A stretch of 55,702 bases of DNA from UBA2882 sp051877575 (GCA_051877575.1 JBJEJA010000019.1:1-55702), one strand, 5' to 3'; counted from the stretch's first letter, positions 16,293 to 25,644 are shown. The notes: generated by a model not told the origin, from the letters alone. Translations and numbers: made by a program.

Positions 16293-17691
16293 ACTGACGA
16301 TCCCTTTGGAGGAAGACAGTAAGGAACATTTATATCAACAGATTTATCATTATATGAAAAATGAAATCCGGAACGGAAATCTGCCTGCAGGGCAGAAACT
16401 TCCGTCGACCCGTGCACTGGCACAGCATTTGCAGGTGTCCAGAAGCACGGTGGATTTTGCTTATGGACAGCTCTTATCAGAGGGATATATAGAATCGATC
16501 CCCTATAAGGGCCATTTTGTTTGTGAAATAACCAGACTTTATCAGCAGATCGCCGTCCATAGCGAAGAAAAGGAAGTGGTGGGAGAGAAGACGGCGGCAT
16601 ATGATTTTTCCCCGAACAGTGTAGACATTACGGGGTTCCCTTTTGCCACATGGAGAAAAATATCCAAGAATGTTTTTGCGGATGAAGAAAAAGAAATTTT
16701 TGAACTGGGAGCGCCCAAAGGAGATCAAAGGCTGCGGGAAACAATTTGCAGTTATCTGCACAGCAGCCGCGGAGTGGAATGCTCGCCGTCCCAGATCATT
16801 GTGGGAGCCGGAAATGATTATTTGCTGATGCTTCTGCAGAAGATATTGGGAACAGGTCGGAAGGCAGCCGTTGAGAATCCTGCCTATATGCGTGCAACAC
16901 GGATTTTTGCATCCGGCGGTTATGAAATTGCTCCCATAGAGTTGGACGAGAGCGGTATGCGTGTGGATCTGCTTCGGGAGAGCGGAGCACAGATTGCTTA
17001 TATCACGCCGTCGCACCAGTTTCCTACCGGTGTGGTTATGCCCATTGGCAGAAGAATGGAAATACTGGCATGGGCAAAGGAACAGGAAGACCGCTATGTG
17101 ATAGAGGATGATTATGACAGTGAATTCCGATATAAGGGAATGCCGATCCCGTCTCTTCAGGCATCGGATAAGGGCGGCAAGGTTGTTTATCTGGGGACTT
17201 TTTCCAAGTCCATTGCTCCGGCAATCCGCATCAGCTATATGGTCCTGCCGGAAAAATTGCTCCAAATATATGAAGAGAAGCTCTGGTTCATTTCGTCTAC
17301 GGTGTCCCGGATCGATCAGGCGATTTTATATCATTTTATGGAAGACGGTCATTTTGAACGTTATTTAAATAAAATGCGTAAGATCTATAAAGGAAAGCAC
17401 GATCTGGTAATGGAATGCCTGCGCCCTTTTAAAAAAGCGTTCAGGATACACGGAGAGTATGCCGGCCTTCATGTGTTGTTGGAGGACAGGCGTGGATATG
17501 AGGAGGAGAAACTGCTGGATCTGGCGGAGAAAGCTGATTGCAAAGTTTACGGAATGAGCGGTTATATGATCGGAGGACAGGAGAATGCCCGGGACAACAG
17601 ACCGGCTACAATAATCATCGGTTATGCTTCTTTGACGGAAGAGCAGATCATAGAAGGAATGGAAAGACTAAAAAAAGTGTGGCAGATTTAA
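16279..17691 (+). CDS. MocR/PdxR-type regulator (GntR HTH fused to aminotransferase fold)
   Basis: A 470-residue protein. The N-terminal winged HTH of GntR type (about 10-80) has YHYMKNEIRNGNLPAGQKLP and STRALAQHLQVSRSTVDFAY. The C-terminal domain has the fold type I aminotransferase hallmarks: YITPSHQFPTGVVMP, the EDDYDSEFRY segment, and the PLP-binding Lys in GTFSKSIAPAIR. Members such as PdxR and GabR sense PLP or PLP-amino acid adducts. The target here is unknown. A start at 16285 is possible, but AAGGA favours 16279. The 3' end of the gene contains a terminator stem serving the opposite strand. Confidence 0.9.
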   Translation: MPMNELTIPLEEDSKEHLYQQIYHYMKNEIRNGNLPAGQKLPSTRALAQHLQVSRSTVDFAYGQLLSEGYIESIPYKGHFVCEITRLYQQIAVHSEEKEVVGEKTAAYDFSPNSVDITGFPFATWRKISKNVFADEEKEIFELGAPKGDQRLRETICSYLHSSRGVECSPSQIIVGAGNDYLLMLLQKILGTGRKAAVENPAYMRATRIFASGGYEIAPIELDESGMRVDLLRESGAQIAYITPSHQFPTGVVMPIGRRMEILAWAKEQEDRYVIEDDYDSEFRYKGMPIPSLQASDKGGKVVYLGTFSKSIAPAIRISYMVLPEKLLQIYEEKLWFISSTVSRIDQAILYHFMEDGHFERYLNKMRKIYKGKHDLVMECLRPFKKAFRIHGEYAGLHVLLEDRRGYEEEKLLDLAEKADCKVYGMSGYMIGGQENARDNRPATIIIGYASLTEEQIIEGMERLKKVWQI

Positions 17692-17713
17692 GATACAGGA
17701 AATCTGCCACACT
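17671..17713 (-). terminator. Terminator embedded in the 3' end of the MocR gene
   Basis: A perfect 14-bp stem (17676-17689 with 17700-17713) around a 10-nt loop. On the minus strand it is followed by Ts complementary to the A-run at 17671-17676. The left arm lies inside the last codons and stop of the + gene, so the coding end doubles as terminator for the convergent gene at 17741. Confidence 0.8.
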
Positions 17714-17740
17714 TCATAATTGGTGGAATCACATATTATA

Positions 17741-18091
17741 TTATTCTTCTTCGATGGGAGTTTCGTCTTCGACTTCGTCGTCCTCATCATCAAAGAACTC
17801 CTCCACAGAATTCATGTCATCTAAAGTAACATTTTTTTCCGGCGCTGTGTCTTCCTCCGTATTGTCAACGGCGGATGCGTCAAAATGAAGGGGAACGTAA
17901 TTGCGCTGAGGCTTGCTGTCCGATACGGTAGCAAGGTCATCATCGTCTTCAAATGCATCAAAATCATCTGCATCGTCATCCTCGTCGTCAAAGAATTCGT
18001 TGTCCTTTTTCTGGAGGTAATAATATGTTCCTGCGGCTGCGGCACCGATGGCTGCACCAAGTAATAATATGTTTCTGACTTTTTTTGCCAT
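17741..18091 (-). CDS. Small membrane-anchored acidic protein
   Basis: A 116-residue protein: an N-terminal membrane segment (VRNILLLGAAIGAAAAGTYY) followed by a strongly acidic Asp/Glu-rich tail with no recognisable fold. It resembles YtxH-like one-pass proteins in layout only. ATG at 18091 is favoured over the upstream GTG because AAAGGAG lies between them. Strongest charge is in DDEDDDADDFDAFEDDDD. Function unknown. It is a single gene with its own promoter, divergent from the TetR gene. Confidence 0.7.
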   Translation of the reverse strand: MAKKVRNILLLGAAIGAAAAGTYYYLQKKDNEFFDDEDDDADDFDAFEDDDDLATVSDSKPQRNYVPLHFDASAVDNTEEDTAPEKNVTLDDMNSVEEFFDDEDDEVEDETPIEEE

Positions 18092-18135
18092 ATCCTGGAA
18101 ATCTCCTTTCACGTAACCTACTGATACATAATGTT

Positions 18136-18164
18136 ATTTTAAAATAAAACACGTAGGAAAACAA
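18136..18164 (-). promoter_or_regulatory. Predicted promoter of the acidic membrane protein gene
   Basis: On the minus strand: TTGTTT (18164-18159), a 17-nt spacer and TAAAAT (18141-18136), about 45 bp before the start. Confidence 0.55.
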
Positions 18165-18171
18165 GTGGATA

Positions 18172-18200
18172 TTGCAATGCTTTTTTTGCTATGGTAAGAT
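18172..18200 (+). promoter_or_regulatory. Predicted promoter of the TetR-flavoprotein operon
   Basis: TTGCAA (18172-18177), a 17-nt spacer and TAAGAT (18195-18200), 31 bp before the ATG. Confidence 0.6.
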
Positions 18201-18231
18201 TATTTTCGATTAGAAGTAGAGGAATTTGCAT

Positions 18232-18855
18232 ATGAACGACAAATTTTTTGATTTAAAAAAAGAAAAGCAGGATCGGATGATCAACGGAGCACTGAAAATA
18301 TTTGCACTGAACGGTTACCAGAAGGCCAGCACCGACGATATTGTAAAGGAAGCCGGAATATCCAAAGGGTTGTTATTTCATTATTTTGGCTCGAAGGCGG
18401 GGGTATATACTTTTGTATATGAATATAGTGCAAGGTATATGTCTATGGAACTGCAAAGGGCAGTGTCACTGAGAGAACGGGATTTGTTCCGCCTGCTCGC
18501 CCAGGTGGAGGATGCAAAAAATATATTGCTGCGAAATTATCCGTATATGCAGAAGTTTTTGCTGACTCATGAGGAAATCCGGGATGAGGAAATCAGAAAA
18601 TCCATAGAAGATTATACCGGAATGGTATCAAAGGCCATGAATGAAATCATGGAAAGAGCCGATTACGGACGAATCAAGGAAGATGTGGATACGGCGTTTC
18701 TGGTGCGTTCCATGAATTATGTGACAAGAGGTCTGATGGAAACCGCATTGACGGAGAAAATGGATCCTGAGATTGTATATCGGGAAGCTAAGGCTTATTA
18801 CGGAATGATGCGGGAGAAGTTTACGAAGACGGAATATTTAGAGGAGAATGAATGA
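18232..18855 (+). CDS. TetR/AcrR-family regulator
   Basis: A 207-residue protein. The N-terminal HTH (about 10-60) contains KIFALNGYQKASTDDIVKEA and ISKGLLFHYFGSKAGVYTF, the hallmark of TetR DNA-binding domains. The ligand-binding C-terminal domain is helical and not assignable. ATG at 18232 is preceded by AGAGG. Its stop overlaps the start of the flavoprotein gene (ATGA), so the two form an operon. By analogy with other TetR proteins it may repress this operon in response to a ligand. Confidence 0.92.
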   Translation: MNDKFFDLKKEKQDRMINGALKIFALNGYQKASTDDIVKEAGISKGLLFHYFGSKAGVYTFVYEYSARYMSMELQRAVSLRERDLFRLLAQVEDAKNILLRNYPYMQKFLLTHEEIRDEEIRKSIEDYTGMVSKAMNEIMERADYGRIKEDVDTAFLVRSMNYVTRGLMETALTEKMDPEIVYREAKAYYGMMREKFTKTEYLEENE

Positions 18856-19478
18856 TGAAGGTTTTATTGTTAAACGGAAGTGCGAATCAAAAAGGATGTA
18901 CCTTTACGGCGTTGACTGAGGTTGCAAAGGTTTTGGAAGAAGAGGGAATAGAAACCGAGATTGTCCAGCTCGGCGGAGCGCCCATCAGGGATTGCATCGG
19001 CTGCGGCGGCTGTGCTGCCGGTAAAGGCTGTGTGTTTACGGATGATGCCATCAACGGGATTGTGGCGAAAGCGGAGTCGTGCGACGGTTTTGTGTTTGGA
19101 ACGCCGGTTTATTATGCACATCCTTCAGGAAGAGTTTTATCCGCACTTGACAGAATGTTTTATTCCGGAAAAAAGGCATTTGTCCACAAGCCCGGTTTTG
19201 CCGTAGCATCTGCAAGAAGAGCGGGAACGACGGCAAGTCTGGATGTATTGCAGAAATATTTTACCATATCCGAAATGCCGGTTGCTTCCTCCAGTTATTG
19301 GACCATGGTGCACGGCAGCAAACCGGAGGATGTGCTGCAGGATGCAGAAGGTCTGCAGACCATGAGAAATGCCGCAAGGAACCTGGCATGGCTCATGAAA
19401 TGTATCGCACTGGGTAAAGAAAACGGCGTGAATCCTCCGGATTCCGAAAGCGGAGCAAGAACCAACTTTATCCGGTAG
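18852..19478 (+). CDS. NAD(P)H-dependent FMN reductase / flavodoxin-fold oxidoreductase
   Basis: A 208-residue protein with the flavodoxin-like FMN-binding loop NGSANQKGCTF at the N-terminus, the GTPVYYAHPSGR loop and a DRMFYSG segment. A cysteine cluster (CIGCGGCAAGKGC, about residues 47-59) resembles that of iron-sulfur flavoproteins, though whether a cluster is bound is uncertain. The likely role is flavin-dependent reduction of quinones, azo or nitro compounds, or redox stress handling. It is coupled to the TetR gene by a 4-bp overlap. Confidence 0.85.
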   Translation: MMKVLLLNGSANQKGCTFTALTEVAKVLEEEGIETEIVQLGGAPIRDCIGCGGCAAGKGCVFTDDAINGIVAKAESCDGFVFGTPVYYAHPSGRVLSALDRMFYSGKKAFVHKPGFAVASARRAGTTASLDVLQKYFTISEMPVASSSYWTMVHGSKPEDVLQDAEGLQTMRNAARNLAWLMKCIALGKENGVNPPDSESGARTNFIR

Positions 19479-19484
19479 GAAAAA

Positions 19485-19528
19485 TTCGGTAAAGAAAGTT
19501 GTTTTCAAGACACGCTTTCTTTACCGAA
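19485..19528. terminator. Bidirectional terminator
   Basis: TTCGGTAAAGAAAG pairs perfectly with CTTTCTTTACCGAA. It lies between the convergent flavoprotein and DUF6062-like genes, with A/T runs on both sides. Confidence 0.75.
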
Positions 19529-19531
19529 ATT

Positions 19532-20293
19532 CTATTTATTCTGCTGGTAGACCGGGTCTGCGGGGTAGCCGCCCCAGAGTTTCTGCATACCGCGCTGAAT
19601 GGCATCTTTGGAATCTTTCCAGTCGGCATCTTTGTTGCGGTAGTCGAATTTTTCCACCAGCCATGCCACGTCTTCACCTACGCGTTTCATGTTTTTCTGC
19701 ATTAAGTCAAATAGGAGAGGGAAAAGAGTATCTTTTTGCTTTTCGTTCAGCTGATTGTCCGCTTCGGCACAGATGTCTCCGAAATGATGCAGACACAGGC
19801 CCTTGCTGTTTTTCAGCATCTCCGTCATTTCTCCGTCCTTTTTGTACATAAAGAAGAAAGTATCCAGATATCTTTGATAAGTGGTGGCAAACTGGTTGCA
19901 GATATAGCAGGATTTTTCACGCTGCTTTACCCATGCTGCCATGGAGTTCATATTTCCGCCGTCTTTTTTCATTTTATTCATAAAAGACGATTTGCTGCGG
20001 GAAAACATTTTGACCTGTTCGTCCAGTTCCTTATTCATTTGTATGTAATGGGTTTTAAGGATCCAGCCGTTTCCCAAAGTGTTACCGTAGTCAAACATTT
20101 TTTTGAAGTGGGCACGGCAGAAACCGGCTTTGTCTGTCTGATCCCGCATGTCGCTTTCCATATAGGAAGAACCGGAGCCCAGCACCAGATCCAGCAGATC
20201 CTGTTCTACATTGCGTTCAATAAAGCAGAAAGGGCATTCATCCGCTGCGTGAAAAGCGTCGGTCAGAGGAATGGTATATAATGTTTCTTTCAT
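19532..20293 (-). CDS. DUF6062-like cysteine-rich protein
   Basis: A 253-residue soluble protein with a regular set of Cys/His motifs: CPFC near residue 21, GFCRAHF near 58, CYIC near 133 and GLCLHHF near 166. The spacing suggests two metal-binding half-sites, each CxxC followed by CxxHF. I recall this as DUF6062 of Clostridia; no biochemical role is known to me. GGGAGG precedes the ATG by about 6 nt. It is transcribed alone and divergent from the uracil permease gene. Confidence 0.75.
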   Translation of the reverse strand: MKETLYTIPLTDAFHAADECPFCFIERNVEQDLLDLVLGSGSSYMESDMRDQTDKAGFCRAHFKKMFDYGNTLGNGWILKTHYIQMNKELDEQVKMFSRSKSSFMNKMKKDGGNMNSMAAWVKQREKSCYICNQFATTYQRYLDTFFFMYKKDGEMTEMLKNSKGLCLHHFGDICAEADNQLNEKQKDTLFPLLFDLMQKNMKRVGEDVAWLVEKFDYRNKDADWKDSKDAIQRGMQKLWGGYPADPVYQQNK

Positions 20294-20408
20294 GATAACC
20301 TCCCATATTCTTTCTTAATCTTTATTTTACCCGTCTTTTGACAAAACTACAAGAAAAACGATGTGGGTTCCGATTGGGAATTTTTTTGTCTGTTTTTTGC
20401 AAATAATG

Positions 20409-20438
20409 TTGGTAAAGTACCATATGATGTGGTAATAT
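20409..20438 (+). promoter_or_regulatory. Possible uraA promoter
   Basis: TTGGTA (20409-20414), an 18-nt spacer and TAATAT (20433-20438). This is the best candidate in the region, though weak. I saw no PyrR attenuator or purine aptamer in the roughly 65-nt leader. Confidence 0.35.
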
Positions 20439-20505
20439 TTACGTTAAAGGCAAATGATAGTAGGTTTGCAAAAAAATTTATCTTTACAGATGGGAGGAAT
20501 TTGTT

Positions 20506-21870
20506 GTGGAGACACAAAAAGAAGTCATTCGTGACGCCAGAAAACTGGGCGTGCCTAAAATGCTCCTGCTGGGGTTGCAGCATATGTTCGCCATGTTTGG
20601 TGCCACAATCCTTGTACCGATTCTCGTTAATACCTATTTCGAGGGTGAAGGCTTATCAATCCAGGTCACATTGATCTGTGCAGGATTGGGAACGTTGTTT
20701 TTTCATGTCTGTTCCAAATTTAAAGTACCCGCTTTTCTGGGTTCGTCCTTTGCATTCTTAGGTGGTTTTTCCAGTGTAGCACAATTGAATACCGGGAAAT
20801 TTGCCGATATGACCATGGGAGAGAAGCTTCCCTATGCTTGCGGCGGTATCGTTGTTGCAGGTTTGCTGTATATCGTACTGGCATTGATCATCAAACTGGT
20901 TGGGATCAAACGCGTGATGCGGTTTTTGCCTCCGGTTGTAACCGGTCCGATCATTATCTGTATCGGTCTGAGCCTGGCTCCGTCCGCTGTGTCCAATGCA
21001 TCTACCAACTGGTTCCTTGCATTGGTTGCTTTGGCGGTGGTTATTGTATTTAATATCTGGGGCAAAGGCATGTTTCGTATTCTGCCGATCCTGATGGGTG
21101 TGGTTATTTCCTATGTGGTTGCGCTGATCATGAATGCCTGCGGCATTACCAATCCCGACGGTTCCGCCATTCTGGATTTTGCCGGTGTCGCACAGGCAAG
21201 TATCGTCGGACTGCCGCCGTTCCAGCTTTGCAAATTTGATCTTACGGCTATTCTGGTTATGGCGCCGATTGCTTTGGCAACTATGATGGAGCATATTGGT
21301 GATATTTCCGCTATTTCCGCAACGGTTGGAGAAAATTTCCTGGCTGATCCGGGGCTCCATCGCACTCTGATCGGTGACGGTGTTGCAACATCTCTTGCAG
21401 CTATGTTTGGCGGACCTGCCAATACAACTTACGGCGAAAATACCGGTGTATTGGAATTGAGCCATGTATATGATCCGAGAGTTGTCCGTCTGGCAGCCGT
21501 ATATGCCATTATTCTGAGCTTTATTCCGAAAGTGGCGGAGATTATCGGATCTTTACCGTCTTCCATTATCGGTGGTATCAGTTTCATGCTTTATGGTATG
21601 ATTTCCGCTATCGGTGTCAGAAACGTAGTGGAAAACCATGTGGACTTTACCAAATCCCGCAATCTGATCATTGCGGCTGTTATTCTGGTATGCGGTCTTG
21701 GATTTTCCAACGGTCTTACCTTTACGATAGGAGGAACTTCCGTTACTTTGACAGCACTTGCAATCGCAGCTTTGGCAGGTATCATCTTAAATGCGATCCT
21801 GCCGGGAAAGGATTACGAGTTTGAAACGGCTGAGGTAAAAGAGAACGAAGCGGAGAAAATTGAGAAATAA
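20506..21870 (+). CDS. uraA: Uracil permease (NCS2 family)
   Basis: A 454-residue polytopic permease of the nucleobase-ascorbate (NCS2) family, about 14 membrane segments, probably uracil:H+ symport. The signatures are QHMFAMFGATILVPIL near the N-terminus, TMMEHIGDISAIS and PANTTYGENTGVLELS. The last two carry the substrate-binding Glu residues of UraA-type carriers, which favours uracil over xanthine. Translation starts at GTG with GGGAGGA 6-9 nt upstream. It is monocistronic with a terminator about 45 bp downstream. Confidence 0.9.
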   Translation: METQKEVIRDARKLGVPKMLLLGLQHMFAMFGATILVPILVNTYFEGEGLSIQVTLICAGLGTLFFHVCSKFKVPAFLGSSFAFLGGFSSVAQLNTGKFADMTMGEKLPYACGGIVVAGLLYIVLALIIKLVGIKRVMRFLPPVVTGPIIICIGLSLAPSAVSNASTNWFLALVALAVVIVFNIWGKGMFRILPILMGVVISYVVALIMNACGITNPDGSAILDFAGVAQASIVGLPPFQLCKFDLTAILVMAPIALATMMEHIGDISAISATVGENFLADPGLHRTLIGDGVATSLAAMFGGPANTTYGENTGVLELSHVYDPRVVRLAAVYAIILSFIPKVAEIIGSLPSSIIGGISFMLYGMISAIGVRNVVENHVDFTKSRNLIIAAVILVCGLGFSNGLTFTIGGTSVTLTALAIAALAGIILNAILPGKDYEFETAEVKENEAEKIEK

Positions 21871-21913
21871 ATTTCTGTGTCATACTTCGTTTCCGAAATC
21901 ATTCATGAAGTAA

Positions 21914-21967
21914 AGGGCTGTTGCAGCAATGTATTTAAGAAAAGCATTGCCGTGACAGCTCTTTTTT
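21914..21967 (+). terminator. uraA terminator
   Basis: An 18-bp stem with G-U pairs (21914-21931 with 21945-21962), followed by a T-run ending at 21967. Confidence 0.8.
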
Positions 21968-22049
21968 GCTCGAAAACCACCACATTTTACAGGTGGAATT
22001 TTGACGATAATTTATGTATAATAAAACGTGAGATATATATAAAAGCGGG

Positions 22050-22241
22050 AATGATAATACCTATGAATGGGTTGCAAGCGGAGTGACGCCGGAAAAGGAT
22101 CATCTTCAAAATCTGCCGGCTGAGGTGTGCGCCAACTGGTATCAGAATTTTGATGAAAATCGGAATATCAGGATAAAGAATTTAGAGGATATCAGGGAAA
22201 GCGAAAAGAAATGCGGGAAGAGGCGGATTTATGTCCCTTAA
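22050..22241 (+). pseudogene. Relic of a GAF-domain signalling protein gene
   Basis: No intact gene lies between uraA and addB, but one frame from about 22050 to the TAA at 22239-22241 reads like a piece of a GAF domain. Segments are TYEWVASGVTPEKDHLQNLP, then WYQNFDENRNIRIKNLEDI and RESE. From memory of the family, this matches the middle of GAF domains in clostridial c-di-GMP proteins (YEWCAEGVTP..NLQ..P followed by I.DLEDI.ES). There is no start codon, and similarity stops after RESE (about 22205). The relic overlaps the addB start by 11 nt and supplies its ribosome site. Confidence 0.65.
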
Positions 22242-25200
22242 ATTTTATATCGGTGCCTCAGGCGCCGGAAAGAGCAGAACAGTATACAGTGATATTTTAA
22301 AGCGGGCGGAAGCAGAACCGGAAACCCGCTTTTTTATCGTGGTGCCGGATCAGTTTACCATGGAGACCCAGAGAGTGCTTTGCCGTATGTCCCGGACGGG
22401 CGGCATCATGAATATCGAGGTACAGAGTTTCGGGCGGCTGGCACATCGCATATTTGAGGAGCTGGGCTATGAAAATCTGCCCAGACTGGACGATACGGGA
22501 AAAAACCTGATCTTACGCAAGGTTGCGGCAGAGCACGCCGGAGAGCTGAGCGTAATCGGTGCCAATTTAAGACGGACCGGCTATATTGCTCAGGTCAAAT
22601 CCATGATTTCCGAATTCGCCCAGTACGGGATCGCGCCTGAGGACCTGGACGGACTGCTGCAACTGTCGGACGGAAAAGGCAGTCTGAAAGCCAAACTGCA
22701 GGATCTGCAGGTGCTTTATCAAGGCTATCGGGAATATATCAGCGGACATTATATAACGACGGAGGAAACCATCGACATTCTGGTAAAGAATGTCAGACAA
22801 TCCGCACTTCTGAAGGACAGTGTGGTTGTTTTTGACGGATTTACCGGATTCACACCTATTCAGGATCAGTTGTTGAAGGAACTGATGATCTGTGCCGGTC
22901 AGGTGATCGTGACCCTGCTTGGGGATGAAAAAGAAGATCTGGCCGGAGCGGTGGAGGAGCAGAAACTCTTTTATCTGACTGCCGGAGCATACCACAAACT
23001 GGTGCGGCTGGCAGAGGAAAACGGGATTGCCAGAGACGAGGATGTTATTTTGACGGGAAAGCCGGTATATCGGTATGCCGGCAATGAGGTGCTGGCGCAT
23101 CTGGAGAAAAACATTTTCAGGAGCAGGCGTACTTTGCCGATTTCCGCTGGGGAGTCGGCTTCCGGAAAAGATGCGGTTTCGATAATAAGATGTAAAGACC
23201 CCAAAGCGGAGGCAGATTGGGTCTGTCTGACCATTCGCAGGCTGATCCGGGAACAGAAACTGTGTTATCGGGATTTTGCTGTTATTACGGGGGATCTTCC
23301 TTCTTACGGCTATCTTCTGCGGGAAAGTTTTGCGGAGCATGGTATTCCGTTGTTTCTGGACCAGAATGTCAGTCTGTTGTTTCATCCGTTTATGGTGTTT
23401 TTGAACGGCTTAATCCGCATACTTGTATCGGATTTTTCCTATGACAGCGTCATGACACTGCTGCGTACCGGTTACCTGGATGTCAGCGATGAAGCGGTGG
23501 ATTGTTTTGACCGCTATCTGATAAAATACGGTATTCGCGGCAGAAGGAAATACGACAGGGCTTTTGTACGCAGGGATGAAAAACTGGACTGCATCAATGC
23601 GGTAAGAGAACGGCTGATGTCAGCGGTACAACCGTTACTTGAAAGCGGGAACAATGCACGGGCATATACGAGGGCTATTTATGACATCTGCGTCGCAAAT
23701 AATCTGGAAGAGAAATTGCGTCGGCAGGCGAAGGATTTTGAAATACAGAGGAAATTGGCAAAGGCAAAGGAGTATGAACAGGTTTATCGGGCAGTCATGG
23801 GACTTTTAGATCAGATTTATGCGCTTTTGGATGAGCCCATGAGTCCCGAGGAATATGGAGAGATCTTAAAAGCGGGATTTGCCGAACTGAAGGTGGGAAG
23901 TCTGCCGCAAAGCGTCGATCAGGTCGTGGCGGGTGATATGGAAAGAACCCGGTTAAAACCAGTGAAAGTGTTGTTTATTGTCGGTGTAAATGACGGTATC
24001 ATACCGGGCAGCGGCGGCAGTGGAGGTCTGTTGTCCGATATGGAAAGAAATTTTCTGTTGGAGGCGGGTGTTTCGCTGGCACCGACACCAAGGCAGAAGG
24101 GGTTTGAAGAGCGGTTATATCTTTATATGAATATGACACAACCGTCAGAAAAGCTGTTTCTGTCTTTTGCCAGAGTCAACGGCAAGGGAGAGACTTTACG
24201 CCCCTCTTATCTGGTGCATACGGTGGAGCAGCTGTTTACGGATGTTTCGGTATGTTCCGTAGATGATAAAGAGCAGATGATAGAAAGCAGGGAAAGCGGT
24301 CTGAAGCTGCTTTCGCAGCTGTTTCGTGAGTATGCGGCAGGGCTGCTTTCACAGGATGAGGAGCGGAAAGAACTGTTTCTGAATCTTGCGGCGGCTTTTT
24401 ACAAAGAACCGGAATTTGAAAATCTGCTGGCTGCGGCATTTTATGAATATGAACCGGTTCCCTTGTCCGAAGAAGCGGCAAAACGGTTGTTTGGAGAAAT
24501 TCTGCATACCAGTGTCAGCCGTCTGGAACAGTTCGCGGCCTGTGCGTATGCTCATTTCTTGAAATACGGTCTGAAACTTGCGGATGAGGAGGAATATACC
24601 TTTGAAGCCGTGGATCTGGGCAATCTGTTTCATGAGACGCTGTATCGGTTCGGAAAGCATATGGAAGAGGGAAAATACAACTGGTTCAACTGTCCGAAAG
24701 AAGAGGCGGATGCCTTTATCGAAAAAAGCGTGGATGAGTTTGCTGCCGAGTATGGCAATACGGTTTTATACGATACGGCGAGAAATGAGGCCGTCAAAGA
24801 GCGTGCCAAGGAAATCCTCAAAACAACGGTGGAAAATCTTTCGTTTCAGCTCAGGAAAGGTCTTTTTGAGCCGGTCTGCTATGAGATGCCCTTTTTTACC
24901 GGGGGAAATGTGGAATTGTATGGCATAGTGGACAGGCTGGATACGGTTGAGCGTGACGGTAAGGTATATGTCAAGATACTGGATTACAAATCGGGAAAAC
25001 ACCGGTTTGACCCGGCACGGCTGTTTTTCGGACTGGATCTGCAGCTGTGTGTTTATATGAATGCGGCGGCGGAAAGGGAAGAAAAACTGCACCGGGGAAA
25101 AGAAGTTGTACCTTCCGCTATCTTCTATTATCAGATTGAAGATCCTATGGTAGAGGGCGGTGCCGGAGACGGTGACGAGGCACGGATGGAAAAAATCCGG

Positions 25201-25644
25201 GAAAAGCTGAAGGTGCAGGGATTGATCCGGGAAGAAGATACGATTTTGGATTTGTTGGACAATACGAGATCGGAAACTTCTCAAGTGATACCCGTAAAGA
25301 GGAAAAAGAACGGAGAGCTTTCGGCATCCTCCCAGACGGCAACGGGAGAACGGTTTGATCTGATCGGCAGATTTGCGTCCCACAAGGTGGAACAGATTGC
25401 GGAAGAAATCAAAAAGGGAGATATTGCTGTCAGTCCCGCAACCGACGGAAAACGGTCCGCCTGTGATTATTGCAGCTACCGTAATGTGTGCGGGTTTGAA
25501 AAGCGTCTGCCGGGATTTGGAGAACGGGAAATGAACTTGAACGAAGATGAGGCATATGCCGCTATGGAAAAGGAACTTGCATCCGGAAAGGAAGGTGTGG
25601 GGAATGGCAATGAAGTTTACGGAAGACCAGCAGAGAGTCATTGA
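22231..25644 (+). CDS. addB: ATP-dependent helicase-nuclease subunit AddB
   Basis: Partner of AddA in the AddAB (RecBCD-like) enzyme that resects double-strand ends for recombination. The product is 1137 residues, the usual size. Walker A is GASGAGKS at residues 8-15. The C-terminal nuclease domain has KILDYKSGKHRFD with the catalytic Asp and Lys. Its iron-sulfur cluster cysteines are Cys771 (FAACAYAHF) and Cys1078, Cys1081 and Cys1087 (CDYCSYRNVC). The ribosome site GAGGCGG is within the upstream relic. addA overlaps its 3' end by 41 nt. Confidence 0.95.
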   Translation: MSLKFYIGASGAGKSRTVYSDILKRAEAEPETRFFIVVPDQFTMETQRVLCRMSRTGGIMNIEVQSFGRLAHRIFEELGYENLPRLDDTGKNLILRKVAAEHAGELSVIGANLRRTGYIAQVKSMISEFAQYGIAPEDLDGLLQLSDGKGSLKAKLQDLQVLYQGYREYISGHYITTEETIDILVKNVRQSALLKDSVVVFDGFTGFTPIQDQLLKELMICAGQVIVTLLGDEKEDLAGAVEEQKLFYLTAGAYHKLVRLAEENGIARDEDVILTGKPVYRYAGNEVLAHLEKNIFRSRRTLPISAGESASGKDAVSIIRCKDPKAEADWVCLTIRRLIREQKLCYRDFAVITGDLPSYGYLLRESFAEHGIPLFLDQNVSLLFHPFMVFLNGLIRILVSDFSYDSVMTLLRTGYLDVSDEAVDCFDRYLIKYGIRGRRKYDRAFVRRDEKLDCINAVRERLMSAVQPLLESGNNARAYTRAIYDICVANNLEEKLRRQAKDFEIQRKLAKAKEYEQVYRAVMGLLDQIYALLDEPMSPEEYGEILKAGFAELKVGSLPQSVDQVVAGDMERTRLKPVKVLFIVGVNDGIIPGSGGSGGLLSDMERNFLLEAGVSLAPTPRQKGFEERLYLYMNMTQPSEKLFLSFARVNGKGETLRPSYLVHTVEQLFTDVSVCSVDDKEQMIESRESGLKLLSQLFREYAAGLLSQDEERKELFLNLAAAFYKEPEFENLLAAAFYEYEPVPLSEEAAKRLFGEILHTSVSRLEQFAACAYAHFLKYGLKLADEEEYTFEAVDLGNLFHETLYRFGKHMEEGKYNWFNCPKEEADAFIEKSVDEFAAEYGNTVLYDTARNEAVKERAKEILKTTVENLSFQLRKGLFEPVCYEMPFFTGGNVELYGIVDRLDTVERDGKVYVKILDYKSGKHRFDPARLFFGLDLQLCVYMNAAAEREEKLHRGKEVVPSAIFYYQIEDPMVEGGAGDGDEARMEKIREKLKVQGLIREEDTILDLLDNTRSETSQVIPVKRKKNGELSASSQTATGERFDLIGRFASHKVEQIAEEIKKGDIAVSPATDGKRSACDYCSYRNVCGFEKRLPGFGEREMNLNEDEAYAAMEKELASGKEGVGNGNEVYGRPAESH

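Noticed and set aside
21877..22086. A 69-residue open frame after uraA
   Set aside because: It covers the uraA terminator hairpin, has no ribosome site and reads as non-protein-like sequence.
25547..25603. Longer addA start at 25547
   Set aside because: No ribosome site; the extra residues are frame-shifted addB sequence, and the ATG at 25604 has AAGGAAGG upstream.
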